A stretch of 64,000 bases of DNA. It comes from Chionoecetes opilio. Its lineage: Eukaryota; Arthropoda; Malacostraca; Decapoda; Majidae. A model generated the notes under the pieces. The model saw only the letters and a list, made by a program, of their open reading frames with translations. It ran no database searches and was not told where the DNA came from. This document shows positions 22,421 through 34,700 of the stretch, piece after piece. The stretch's first letter is position 1; every line of letters begins with the position of its first letter. The position numbers were made by a program, and so were the translations under genes. The stretch spans positions 213,501 through 277,500 of the forward strand of contig JACEEZ010019081.1 in the NCBI GenBank assembly GCA_016584305.1, given 5' to 3'.

Positions 22421-22758
22421 CTTCTTGTTTGGGGAGTCACGCGGTGCCATGTTCAACCCCTGCATACTTATTAATAACCCCACAAGTCATGCTTATTTTA
22501 CAATTTAACTTCCATTATAATAGAATATCAATACATGTAAGTTGATTATCATGTCTTTGTTCAGTCATTTGCCATTACGTCATCAATATAATAGAATGAT
22601 GAATTGATACTTGGAAACTCAGCAAGGATAATACTGCCTTATTATTTGTGGTGGCTGACCTTTAGCTCGTTTTTTGTATCTAAACAACATGTGTACTGTG
22701 CTAAATATCAGCATAAAGTGTAGCTACTACTACCTACTTGCCTAGAACCAAGGAACTG

Positions 22759-22811
<53 letters not shown>

Positions 22812-22945
22812 ATAGGAAAACAGAACATTTGAGAGAGAGAGAGAGAGAGAGCTAAGGATATTAATAGGAAAACAGTCTATTTAGAAAATTTCAGAGAAAG
22901 AGAGAGACCAGTATTAACCAAAACATTTCATTGCGCCCGCGCGCG

Positions 22946-22979
<34 letters not shown>

Positions 22980-23990
22980 CCTCTTATCATACAGTAGTTA
23001 AGTGGTAGATCGATTTAAGCTTAGAACGAGACAAGGCCATTGCATTGTTGGCTACTATTGCATAACCTCGTTCTGGCATCCACAGGCAGCCATGTACCAT
23101 AGGCATAATCTTGATTTTAGAACACTGAAGGCATCTTCTATCTATTTAATATGTTTTTCTACACTGTATAAACTTTAATACGTAAGCTAAGTTGTAGTCA
23201 AGCCGCGAATGTTTCTGTAGAGTTTACAGGCAGGCATAAAATCTATTGCAAAAGTTCTTACCTGCGTGTTATATTTTTGTTTATTTTTCTTTACGGTTTG
23301 CACAAACGGTGCAGCAACCAGGGACACACACGCAATACAATGAGTTAACTACTACGTTTTTGATGAGCAGATAATTATGTTAAACTTTAGTACTAATTAT
23401 TTACTTGATAAAAATGAGCCATTGAACGAATCTTGAGACGTTCCAGCGGGCAAGATGGACCACCGGGGGCTGGATCGAAGCATCAACACAGCGGAATGAT
23501 AATGACAATCAGCTGCAGGGATGCAGACATAATGAAAGTGAGGGGATGAAAGCAAAGTGAAAGAAAATAGAAAAAGTATAGGAGCTGGAGAAGACCTGCA
23601 AGGCGATACATAGCAACACAAGTTAAAAGGAGACGATGGCAGGGCAAATTAGGGTAAGTATACTCCATTATTTACGTCTTTGGTTCACTTTACCCGTCAG
23701 TTCTTGATGTCTGACCGCCTGTGATCTGACAGTTAGACTGACTTACTAGCCATTCCAAACATCATTTTACTCCCCATCAGATGAGAGAAGCGTACTAGGA
23801 CATCACAACACACTAGTACAACAGGACTCACAGATGACTTCAGAAACCTCCCGCAAGGGCTTGCTATTTTCGGAGTGCCGAGTCATACGGATCCGTATCC
23901 TTTAACGTCGCGGCCTGATACGGCGGCCGTATTCTGGTTATGATTGTCTAGAGATAAGATAGAGAATAGACATAGACAAAGAAGTGACAC
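22421..23990. other. gene-free stretch with GA microsatellites
   Basis: (GA)n tracts lie at 22764-22809, 22831-22852 and 22951-22979. A weak open frame on minus at 23397-23621 is not recognised and probably not a gene. The GATACGGCGG motif near 23915 resembles the 2810-2900 patch. Confidence 0.5.
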
Positions 23991-23999
23991 TCAACAACG

Positions 24000-24959
24000 G
24001 CCTCTTTCGCTGATGACACAAACATATGTAAAAGCATTGGAGCCAGAGAAGACATCAGCCTTCTTCAAGAAGATCTCGACAAAATCTATGAATGGGCCAA
24101 AACAAACAACATGCTATTCAATGGTGAAAAATTCCAACTTCTCAGGAGTGGTAAAAACCAAGAGATCTTAAACAACACCTCCCTCCTGTCAAGCGAGAAA
24201 CAGGTGATAACCGCTAGCCCACATGTAAAATGTCTGGGCATTCACCTAAATGCTGATGGCACCTTCCAACGCCACATCGAAGAGACCATCAAAAAAGCTA
24301 GAAGGATTGCAGGGTGGATACTTAGAACCTTCTACTCCCGGGAAAAAGAGTGTATGATGACTCTATGGAAAGCACTAGTCCAGCCCATCCTGGACTACTG
24401 CAGCCAACTATGGTCTCCCCACATGGATATCCAGGCCCTTGAGTCGGCACAACGGTCATTCACAAGGCAAATAAGGGGGATGAAAGAACTCTCCTACTGG
24501 GAAAGACTAAAAAGACTAGGACTATATTCCCAGCAACGACGCAGAGAGAGATATTCCACCATATACATCTGGAAGATCCTAGAAGAAAAAGTACCCAACC
24601 CCTCCAACATCAACAAAGTGGAAGCTTACATAAATGAGAGGGCAGGTCGGAAATGCTACAGGAAAGCCACACCAACTCAAGCCCCAGCAAAAATAAAGAC
24701 TCTTCTATCAGCCAGCCTACCCTACAGTGGCCCAAGAGCCTTCAACAGCCTCACAAGAAACATCCGAGACATCACCGGCTGCTCCGTAGAGAAGTTAAAA
24801 TCCCAACTGGACGAATACCTGTGGACAGTCCATGACGAACCACCAGCACCGGGTTACACTTCGCTATGTAGAGCACCCACAAACTCATTACTGGACCAAG
24901 TGAACCTACAGTTTAGGGACGCTAGGACCGGCTGCAGCGGTAGAACACTACGGCTCTGA
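24000..24959 (+). pseudogene. 5'-truncated LINE reverse transcriptase C-terminal part
   Basis: An open frame runs from the catalytic box SFADDT (24003-24020) through QEDLDKIYEWAKTNNMLF, HVKCLGIHLNADGTF, KALVQPILDYCSQLWSP and MKELSYWERLKRLGLYS to a stop at 24959. This is motif C, the thumb and the C-terminal region of a CR1/Jockey-group reverse transcriptase. All of the endonuclease and the first half of RT are missing, the usual result of 5' truncation on insertion. It differs in sequence from the LINE at 29692-35595. Confidence 0.8.
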
Positions 24960-25331
24960 GGAATTATCCTCTAAACAACATCAAAGAAAAGAAAAAGATA
25001 CAGCAGCGATTATACAAAAAGAAAGCGGGTATTATTTTACGATAGGACCAAACTTCCCTACACAATTGGGAGCATGGTTTTTGTTTACATTATTGTATTC
25101 TAAGAGACATTTTCTCTGAGCTTTCCGTCGCAAATCAATAGTTTCGGAGATATAGAACATTTTAGGTGGGAGGAGGAATACGTCTCCTTGTTTACAAAAT
25201 GCCTCCCTCTTCCTCTTCTTGTAACCTGCATCGCTTTTGTTTCGGGGTAAGTTTTCCGTGCGCACCCGTGGCTAGGAGGTTAATCTCGGGGTTTGGTATT
25301 TTATTAAACTTTTTTATTATTGGACCCTGTT

Positions 25332-25446
25332 AGGAGGTTAAAGGTTAGGTAAGGTAAGGTAAGGTAAGGTAAGGTAAGGTAAGATTAGGTTAGGTTAGGT
25401 TAGGTTAGGTTAGGTTAGGTTAGGTTAGGTTCAGGTTAGGTAAGGT
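25332..25446. repeat. interstitial TAAGG / TTAGG pentamer tract
   Basis: About seven GGTAA units are followed by about nine GGTTA units, the arthropod telomere motif in CCTAA/TTAGG form. It lies in the centre of a foldback element, not at a chromosome end. Confidence 0.85.
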
Positions 25447-25567
25447 AGCCGCGGGTGCGCAGAGAAAACTTACTCCGAAACAAAAGCGATGCAGGTCACA
25501 AGAAGAGGAAGAGGGAGGTATTTTGTAAACAAGGAGACATATTCCTCCTCCCACCTAAAATGTTCTA

Positions 25568-25702
25568 CACTACCCTCCCGAGTTTCACGCTATGCGAGTT
25601 TCGCGATCCTCGAGTTTCGCGCTGAGTCCTAAATTCTTACCATCCCGACTTTCGCGCATTATATCCCCGAGTTTCGCGTTTTTTTTTTCTTTTTTTTTCT
25701 TC

Positions 25703-25733
<31 letters not shown>

Positions 25734-26940
25734 GCCTACAGCGCTGTTAGGCAGTGACCTCCAGGAGTGGGATGGTAGGCCCTGGAGGTTAACTTGAGGG
25801 CTGTGATGGTTGGCCCTTGCCCCGTGGTGGTGCAGACAGAATTTCTATAGTGACGCCTGTGATTAGAGGCTCATGCCGCCCCCTGTGTCCTCCGATGCAC
25901 TCGCAATCGAAGGTAGAGTTAATGGGCAGCGTGTGGGTGTTCGTAGGCCACTCAACAGTGCAGAGAAAGATTTTAAGTGGATTTTACAGCCCTCATCAAG
26001 GATCGAACTCGGATCACCGAGAACGCCACTCGGAGACTTCTTCTTTTTGTGACCTTTTCTGCTTAGTATCATTTTGTAGGTCGTCTGTCAAGCTCATGCT
26101 CGAGCTTGACATATATCTTGACGCTAACCACTCTGCTACCGCCTCCCACAAGAGACGTACGGGACACGTCTTGACGCTAACCACTCTGCTACCGCCTCCC
26201 ACAAGAGACGTACGGGACACGTCTTGACGCTAACCACTCTGCTACTGCCTCCCATAAGAGACGTACAGGACACGTCTTCCTTCCTTCCTGCTTAGTATAG
26301 TATTATAATAGGCTTAGTATAGCTTGTATATAGTTTTGCTTTGTTTTTTTCCATTTGTTTGTGTTTTTCTCTACAGGAGCAGCCGGTGTCGCATAAGATA
26401 GGTAACACCTCAAAATAAGTAGCACCTTACCTTACACCCCCGCCGTTCCTTACTATTTACCACAAAATACTCCTTTATAAGTGATTAACCATGACGTGTG
26501 TGGTACTGTGGTTTCTGGAGGTACTGGAGGAGACAGGAAAGAAGAGAGGAAGGCATTGTGACAGTGTTATTGCTGTATAACATTGTCACACAACCATCAG
26601 CTGACAAAGTATGTGTCAAGCTCACTCACTCAGACCAAAACAGCATCTGCTGGGTGACTCCCAATCAAGCTCAACCTCAAGCTCCTCTCCTCCCTCCTCT
26701 TCTCTACGTAGTGTTGGCCGAAGCCACCACCCCGGGAGGCGGGTCACAAACCCTAGGCTAACACCCAGTACCCATTCACTGCTGGGTGGACAGGGGCTTG
26801 GGGCATTTTCAGGATATTTTTTTGGGGAAAAAGTGAGTCTTATAAAGCTGTAAAATACAGTAGGTACACAGCCCTCAAGTTAACCTCCAGGGCCTACCAT
26901 CCCACCCCTGGAGGTCACTGCCTAACGGCGCTGTAGGCAA

Positions 26941-27019
<79 letters not shown>

Positions 27020-27127
27020 GGACTAAATAAGCATTTTTACAGTGTTTTCAATACCCGAGTTTCGCGATCTGCGAGTTTCGCGCTATGCCTCCGGAAGAAA
27101 GCAAGCGCGAAACTCGGGAGGGTAGTG
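25568..27127. mobile_element. 1.56-kb TIR element inserted in the foldback's right arm
   Basis: TA|CACTACCCTCCCGAGTTT at the left and AAACTCGGGAGGGTAGTG|TA at the right. Further inside, both ends share inverted CGAGTTTCGCG motifs, a block ending in GTTAACTTGAGGGCTGT, and opposing TG/CA microsatellites (25704-25728; 26940-26982). No transposase was recognised. The interior includes a SINE. Confidence 0.8.
25860..26275 (-). mobile_element. tRNA-derived SINE with triplicated head
   Basis: On the minus strand GGCGGTAGCAGAGTGGTTAG gives an A box and GATCCGAGTTCGATCCT (26001-26017) gives a B box. A 53-bp unit containing the A-box head is repeated three times in tandem, starting at 26117, 26170 and 26223. 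It lies inside the 25568-27127 element. Confidence 0.65.
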
Positions 27128-27533
27128 TATATCTCCGAAACTATTGATTTGCGACGGAAAGCTCAGAGAAAATATCTCTTAGAATACAATAAGGTAAACA
27201 AAAACCATGCTCCCAATTGTGTAGGGAAGTTTGGTCCTATCGTAAAAAAATACCAGAAAGCGGATGATCCTCATTGGGTTAATTGTGTGAATATATGTAG
27301 GGTGTGTGTGTCAATTTTATGCATTTTTGAAGGAGACCAACAGCATCTTGGGTAAAATTCTAGAGTCCTTTAACGCCCTTATTGTTGGCGGGAAAGACCA
27401 CAGATCCCTTCAGATACCTCTAAAACGTAATTATAAAGTGGGGGAGAGATGCTGCTATAAGTGTGGGTATGGGGCCCAATTAGGAACAATTAGTCCAATT
27501 TGCATAAGATCAGCCCTGTCGACAAGGGGTTGA
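27128..27533 (+). other. unrecognised open frame partly within foldback arm
   Basis: One frame from 27125 reads ISETIDLRRKAQRK, NKNHAPNCVGKFGPIVK and DDPHWVNCVNICRV. A second overlapping frame continues ILGKILESFNALIVGG to CCYKCGYGAQLG. The first part is duplicated in reverse at 25032-25265. It looks like protein-coding remains of a mobile element with a frame break near 27310-27340. I cannot name the family. Confidence 0.3.
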
Positions 27534-28337
27534 AATTTACTTGGTGAAATTTAAAAGCAAAATTTTTTGCAAAATTCTTAGTTACAGCAAATTTATAACC
27601 CTACCCCTTTACTTGCCCTATACTCTTTAGGTTACTTTCCTAAGGCTCAACTCATTTATCTTCTTTGACCGCTATGAAACAAGAGGAAAAATCTGAAAAA
27701 TTGTGTGAGTTGACATGCTAAGGTGCATGATGCCAAGATGTGCACCTTGACGCAAGTTTATGCTGCAAGCCACCAGGTTGTCACCACCAACACCTTGCCC
27801 TCCAGAGAATACTAATAAGATTTGTAAAGGGATCTAATATTAAGTTTTCTAATGAGTATAAGGCACAGGAACCATGTGAAAGTTGAGTGCCAATCAAATA
27901 GATACGAGGAGCACAACACTGGATAAATTATAAAAATCTTTTACTGCTGATACATCGATAAATTAAATTCTCGTTGTTTTTGTTTTTCTCATCACAGCAT
28001 AAACTGCACATGCAAATTCCTTTTGCTTAGTGTCCTTTTAAAGGGCAATAACAAAAAAAAGTTAAAAATATTTCCTTTTCTTAAAAAAGAAAGGTTATTG
28101 CAAATAGCTAGATATCAAACACATGAATATGACTTTTTTCTGACAAGAATAATTTATTAGGCTTGTTCAATATGAATTGTTGAAGTACGTGATGGTATTC
28201 TGGAGTATTATATTTTTCCAAATTGACAAAATTACTGTGCAAAATAATAGAAGAAAAAAAATAGAAAAAATTAAAATTGTCTATCCTATTAGAAAAATTT
28301 GTGAAACAAATTCCATAAAATTTGCTCATCAGCACCA

Positions 28338-28445
<108 letters not shown>

Positions 28446-28761
28446 TAAAGAACATATATATCACCAGACTAAGAAAAAGACCTAAACTCATAAAACGTAG
28501 TCTCTTCCCCTAGGATGTTGGTTTTAGTTTATGATGCAGTACATGTCTTTTTGACCACATATAGCTACATTACAAACGAGACACACCAGTACTGTTGAAA
28601 GAGTAGATGTGTGCTGAATCATAACCTTTAAGATAAGACAAAAGAAGATACAGTGACTAGATATGTTTTTTGAATGGAGGAAGTGATAATTTTCATGTTT
28701 CTTTTACAAATGTATTCAGAAACTGTAAGCTAAATGTACTGAGGTAAAATTTTGTCCGCAG

Positions 28762-31700
28762 ATCAGCCGCCAAAATCATCAAGTGTAAGAGAGCCGTGCC
28801 ACAGCAACCATGCGCTGGCACAAGAAGTTCAAGGTCCTTCGGTGCTACATCCTCATCCTGGGCTGGCTGGGAATAATACTTCTCTTCTGTAAGCCTCCTT
28901 TTTTTCTCTTTTTTTCTCTTTTTTCCCTTACATCTTAAAGGACTGGCCAAGGGCAAAAAGAAAAAAGTAACAAAAATCCTGCTTAAATGCCAGTCCCTAT
29001 AAAGAAGACAGTAAGAGAATATAAAGAGGGGGGGGGGGAGGATGAGCCAATTTAGTTCGGAAGATATCTTGTTACTCCTCTTGATAAAATCGTAGGAAGG
29101 TGGCTGGCTGGGAATAATACTTCTCTTCTGTAAGCCTCTTAGTTAAGTCTGATTCTTGTACATCTTGTGGAGATACTATGATAGACTTTTATGGCTTCTG
29201 GGATTGGAAACTTACAATGATAATAATAATTTTATTCTCACCCGAAGTCATACAGGAAAAATAAGAAAACAGCAACATAATATATACAGATATGAGGAAA
29301 TTAACTGAAGTACTAAAGCAAATATAAAATATAATATAAACATGTGGCCAATATTATACACTGCTTATGTATAGTGTCAATTGTCATCATGATCTCTCTC
29401 TTGTGCTAGTATTCAGGTATCAAAGGCTGACAGAGAATAACATGGAATGATCATATGAATTTTATGTTAACTTCATTTTTTCACCTTACAAGGCAAAAAC
29501 TGTAAATGAGAAATAATAGGAAATCTACACAATACATTTTGTAGCTACTACACCTATTTAGGGGTTTCAGTGATTGTTTAATTTGTATTCTCATCCTTGA
29601 ACAGTACAAAGTATTTGCTCCGTGTAAAGTTAGATTGGTGAAAAGTATTTTACTTAATTTTGTTTATTATTTCGTCTTATTTAGAACATAAGAACATAAG
29701 GAAGCTACAAGAGGCCGTGAGGCCTACACGTGGTACTTCCTGTTACCTAACACTACCTACATCCACCTTTCATCCCCATCCATGAATTTAACTAGCCTCC
29801 CTTTAAAGCTCTCTAATGACTCCGCACTAACTACCTGTTTACTGAGTCCATTCCAATCATTTACCACCCTATTTGCAATGGTGGGCGCGCTCCGGTGCGC
29901 GCGGTGGTGCGGCTGCGCTCTGCGCACCCGCACAGCCGGCCTGATGCGCTCCGCGCTCTGTTTTTTCAGCCGGTCCGGTGCGCTCAGTGCTCCAAAAAAA
30001 TAGCTATATAATAAAAAAAACAGCTTCTAGAAGTTATTTACCTTACATATTATGAAAAACTTGTACTGTCAAGCCAAAAAATCACTGTCTAACAAAAAAT
30101 CACAAGTTAAAGTAGTCTGTGGTAACTCCTTCAGTCCTTTTTAGTCCTCCTCCTGCTCCATCTCCTGGTCTCCTCCTCCTTGAACCCCAGCAGCTCCATG
30201 TTGCCACGCATGAAAACCAACTCCTCAAAGTTGCTGGCTGTCAGGCTGGACCTCTTGGCCCTCAGGATGTCCCCTGCAGAGCTGAACATCCTCTCCACAG
30301 CTGCAGAGCTAGGGAGGGGGGTGTTGTACTTGATAAAAAGTTTCACCCACGCCTCCCTGTGGTAGCTGGGGAAGAGGTCCTTCTTGATGGGGGTCTCGCT
30401 GTGGGCCCGCTGCCAGCCGTCCAAGGTCTTGGTTATTCCTCATGCAGATCCTCCTGCCTCCTGGCCACTGGAGTGTCATCCAGGAGGAGGTCAAAATAGT
30501 CCTTCTCCTCCTGCATCACGGGCTCGAGGCTGACGCCGGCCTCCTCCTCCTCCTCCCTCCCGGAGGTGATGATCTCCTCGAGCTCCCTCACGATCATGTC
30601 CTTGACCTCCTGCACCTGGTCACACACCTTGTTGCCACAGGTCAAAGAAAGACTGTGCACTTGCCACCAACTCGAGTGACCGACACAAGTAACTTTTGAG
30701 TATCCGGCCCCAGGTTGGCAACGCTTTGCCGGCCTGCTATTTACTAAAGTACTAAACCATGCGCATTATTGCCGCTGAAATTTTTTAGGAAAAGTCGTCT
30801 TCGATTGGAGCGCCAGAAAGGAGCGCGAAATTCAAGTTGCGCTCTGCGCTCCCAGTTCAGATTTTCGCGCTCCGCGCTCCTGCACACTGAATTTTGGTAG
30901 TGCGCACCGGAACGCGGAACGCAAAATCGGAGCGCACGCGCCCACCTTTGCTTATTTGTGAACTAGTTTTTTCCTATATCTTTTTAAAATTACGCTTATC
31001 CAGCTTGAATCCGTTACTTCTTTTCGTTCTACCCTGGTTAATAGCCGTAAGAACTTTTCCTACCTCTCCTTTATTAAATCCCTTTATCCACTTAAAAACT
31101 TCTATCAGATCGCCCCTTACTCTGCGTCTCTTGAGTGAGTGTAACTTTAATAGCTTCAATCTCTTCTCATAACTAAAGTTACGCATCCCTTGTATCATTT
31201 TGGTCATCCTTCTCTGCACTGTTTCTAACAACACTATATCCATCCTGTAATATGGAGACCAAAACTGAACCACATAGTCTAGGTGAGGTCTGACTAGAGC
31301 CAGATAAAGCTTTAGAATAACTTCCGCACTTTTACTTTTAACACTTCTGGTAATGAATCTTAATACTCTATTAGATCTATTTCTGGCCTCAATACATTGT
31401 TTCCTAGGTCGGAGGTCTGGGCTCACCCTCACTCCAAGATCTTTTTCACCTTCTGATCTTATCAGCGATACATTGCTTATGGTGTATCTATTACCAGGGT
31501 TTTTTCTACCAACATTCATAACGCTGCACTTATCAATATTAAATTCCATCTGCCATCTGACTACCCACTCATTAAGTTTATCTAAGTCTCCCTGCAATAT
31601 GTTTACATCAGACTGTGATCCAATAATCCTACCTACCTTAGTATCATCAGCAAACTTGCTGATATCACTGCTAATCCTACTATCCAAGTCGTTGATGTAA

Positions 31701-34700
31701 ATCAAAAATAGTAATGGACCCAAAACAGACCCTTGTGGAACTCCACTTGTCACCAGTCCCCATTCAGATTTTGAACCATTAATTGTAACCCTTTGTTGCC
31801 TATTACTTAGCCAAGCTCTGATCCAACGAAGAACATTCCCATCTATTCCATGAACCTTAACCTTATTTAAGAGTCGCTCGTGTGGTACTTTGTCAAATGC
31901 CTTACTAAAGTCCAGATATATTATATCATAATCCTTATCATTATCTGCTGTCTCATAAACGTTCCTATAAAAACTCAATAAATTGGTGAGACATGACCTA
32001 CCCTTGGTGAATCCATGTTGTGAATCATTGATCAAACTACCTATGTTTTTGTAAATGCTCTCTAATGTTTTTTGCAATAATAGATTCCAATAATCTACCA
32101 ACCACTGACGTTAGACTAACGGGGTGATAATTTTACTTTAGTCTTCTGTCTCCCTTCTTAAATAGTGTCTAGATAGGATCAAAGTATCTTATCTTATCTT
32201 AAATATGGGGACTACATTTCCTTTCCTCCACAATAACGGCACATCGCCTATATCAATCTATTTCCTAAAAATGTGCACCAACGACTCATTAATCACCTCT
32301 TTGCATTCTTTTAATACTCTGGGATAAACTTCATCTGGCCCTGGCGACAAAATTCTTCATTTTATCTACATATACCCTCTTCCACCATTTCCCTAGTTAT
32401 CACAATATCTTTGAGTTTCTTCTCATCGCTTCCTTTAAATATTTGTTCACTTTCAGGTATTGTCTGTGTATCCTCCTGAGTAAAAACACTTAAGAAATAA
32501 TCATTTAAATTTTTACACATATCCTCATCCATATTTAAGACCTCACCCTGCTCTAATCTTAACGGCCCCACTAATTCCCTTGTCTTTGTTTTATATACCT
32601 GATAGAACCCCTTAGGGTCGCTTTTTGCCTACCCAGTGACCTTAATCTCATAATTATTCTTAGCTACTCTTGTTAATATCTTCACTGTCCTCGCCATCAC
32701 GTTATACTGTTCTTTGCTCACCTGTCCAGCCTTAAACCTTAAGTACATGTTTCTTTTTACTCCAATGTTGTGTTTTAAACTTGTGGTCATCCATTTCGGG
32801 TCACTCTTCCTTGATCTTATCGCCCTATAAGGAATATTCTTTTTCTGTCCTTTAAATTCCTTAAAAATTATGTATAATCCTCATCCGCTCCGACCTCACT
32901 ACCAGCTGTCTCCGCGCTGAGCTTGGAACACTCTTTCCCCTTTATCCTACTCCCCCAGTTAATCCCCTCCAGGTGTCTTCTTAACCCGCTGGATCCCAGC
33001 GACGCACGTGATGCGCCAGGTATGTATGTAACGCCCAGTCCCAGCGACGCAACGTGTGCGTCCGCCATTTAAAAATCTGTTACACGGCTTCTATGGCAAG
33101 GAATGACCTGAAAATGGTATGGGGCACTGCTTGATATGTGGGGCAACAGTGGCGGTACCCGGCAGCTGCGTGGGTTTGCTGCGCGGGTATGGGTGGGTGA
33201 ATTAGAAGCTCGAGCTTATCCACTTTTTTTGCCGCGACTTTGGACTGTATTTACTCCGGTCGTATGGTAGCTAGTGGCTTGAAATTTGTGTGGGATACTT
33301 GTAAGTGTGTTGTCAATACGTAGTGATACTCAGCAACCCCTTCGGTTCTGCGGGCCTATCTCTGATGTAGGGTAGCGTGATAAAAACACTATACCCGCTT
33401 ATCGCACACTACTTTAGACCTTATTTACTCCTGTTCTATGGTAGCTATTAACTTCAGATTGGTATGGGATATGCCTTATATACGTGGCAACCCTCAAGTA
33501 TAGGCTTGAAAGTCCCGTTTGTAGAGTGTGGGAGTGGCTGGGTGTGCGTGTGTACGTGTGTTAATGCTGGGGTACAAATCCACCATGGTCGCCCGTCTCC
33601 ATGGTTACCGGGACGCTAGGGCAAACTGCCACTCGTCCTTATTTAAAAAAATTTACTATGTCCACTTATCACACTTGAAATTGACTTATTATGACATTAT
33701 GTGATACATACGTGGTATATATGAACTACTAGCCGAAAAGCCGCCAACCGGGCGGACTTTTTGGCTAGCTCCTGCGGAGAGCTATTGGTGGGCCTTCGGC
33801 CCACCAAGCACAGACTCTCCAGATAGCCCCTTCTAACTTTCCTGAAATCATGGATGTAGAAATGTATGTATTAACGCCAACCCATTCAGATCACCCCCAA
33901 CCCATTCATGCACTCACCCATTACCCATCACCCCCCACCCATTCACTCACCCATTACCCATCACCTCCCACCCATTCACTCACCCATTACCCATCACCAC
34001 ACACCCATTCACTCACCCATTACCCATCACCCCCCACCTATTCCCTCACCCATCACCCATCACCCCCAACCCATCACCCCCCACCCATTCACTCACCCAT
34101 CACCCCACACCCATTACCCATCACCCCACCCATTCACTCACCCATTACCCATCACCCTACATCAAGATTTCCTCAATTCTCGCAACTCACTTTTTTTTCA
34201 CAATTCTCGCTAATACTAAAAAAAAAAAAAAAAAAAAAAAGTGATCGGATCATCCCCAAAGTGGCCTTAAAACCTTCCCCTGGTCGACCTGGTTCCAAAA
34301 CTGTGCCATATGATGGGATTGCGCCACTGGGGATGGAACCTATAGCGGACACACAGACAGACACACACACACTTTCGATTATATTATTATAGATGAAGGC
34401 ACACAAGATGCTCTGGTGGTGTGAAAATAACCGCCACCTGAAAACTGGACGCATCGTACATCTGCAATGCTGCGGGCTCAGCTGAGAGCTAGGCGCGCGG
34501 GAACCTTGAATTCGGGCTGGAATCAGCTGATGGCTGAGGGTGCCCCACCCCCTTAGAACCCCCATTTTTCGATGTGAGTGATATTTTTGTTTTTCTTCAT
34601 TTTTCACCTTTTTAATAATATATATAAAAAATACTCAAAATCAGCTGGGCTGCGGGTGTACTTTTTATTATATTTAGCTGGTACTCCGCGGGTTAATCCT

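Larger units (their letters stand above)
25022..27260. mobile_element. foldback element with TTAGG/TAAGG core, split by another element
   Basis: Left arm ~25022-25275 and right arm ~25446-25567 plus 27128-27260 are inverted copies (GTTTACAAAATGCCTCCCTC against its complement; CCAAACTTCCCTACACAATT against its complement at 27212-27231). Between the arms lie (TAAGG)n and then about nine TTAGG units (25334-25446). The right arm is interrupted at TA by the element at 25568-27127. Both arms encode the same peptide, NKNHAPNCVGKFGPIVK, in opposite orientation; its family is not recognised. Confidence 0.75.

Noticed and set aside
22268..22483. Small open frame upstream of the TMEM263-like gene
   Set aside because: It overlaps the CCAAT-box promoter region and shows no family resemblance.
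25332..25446. True chromosome end (telomere)
   Set aside because: Short tract of mixed pentamers in the middle of a foldback element with ordinary sequence on both sides.
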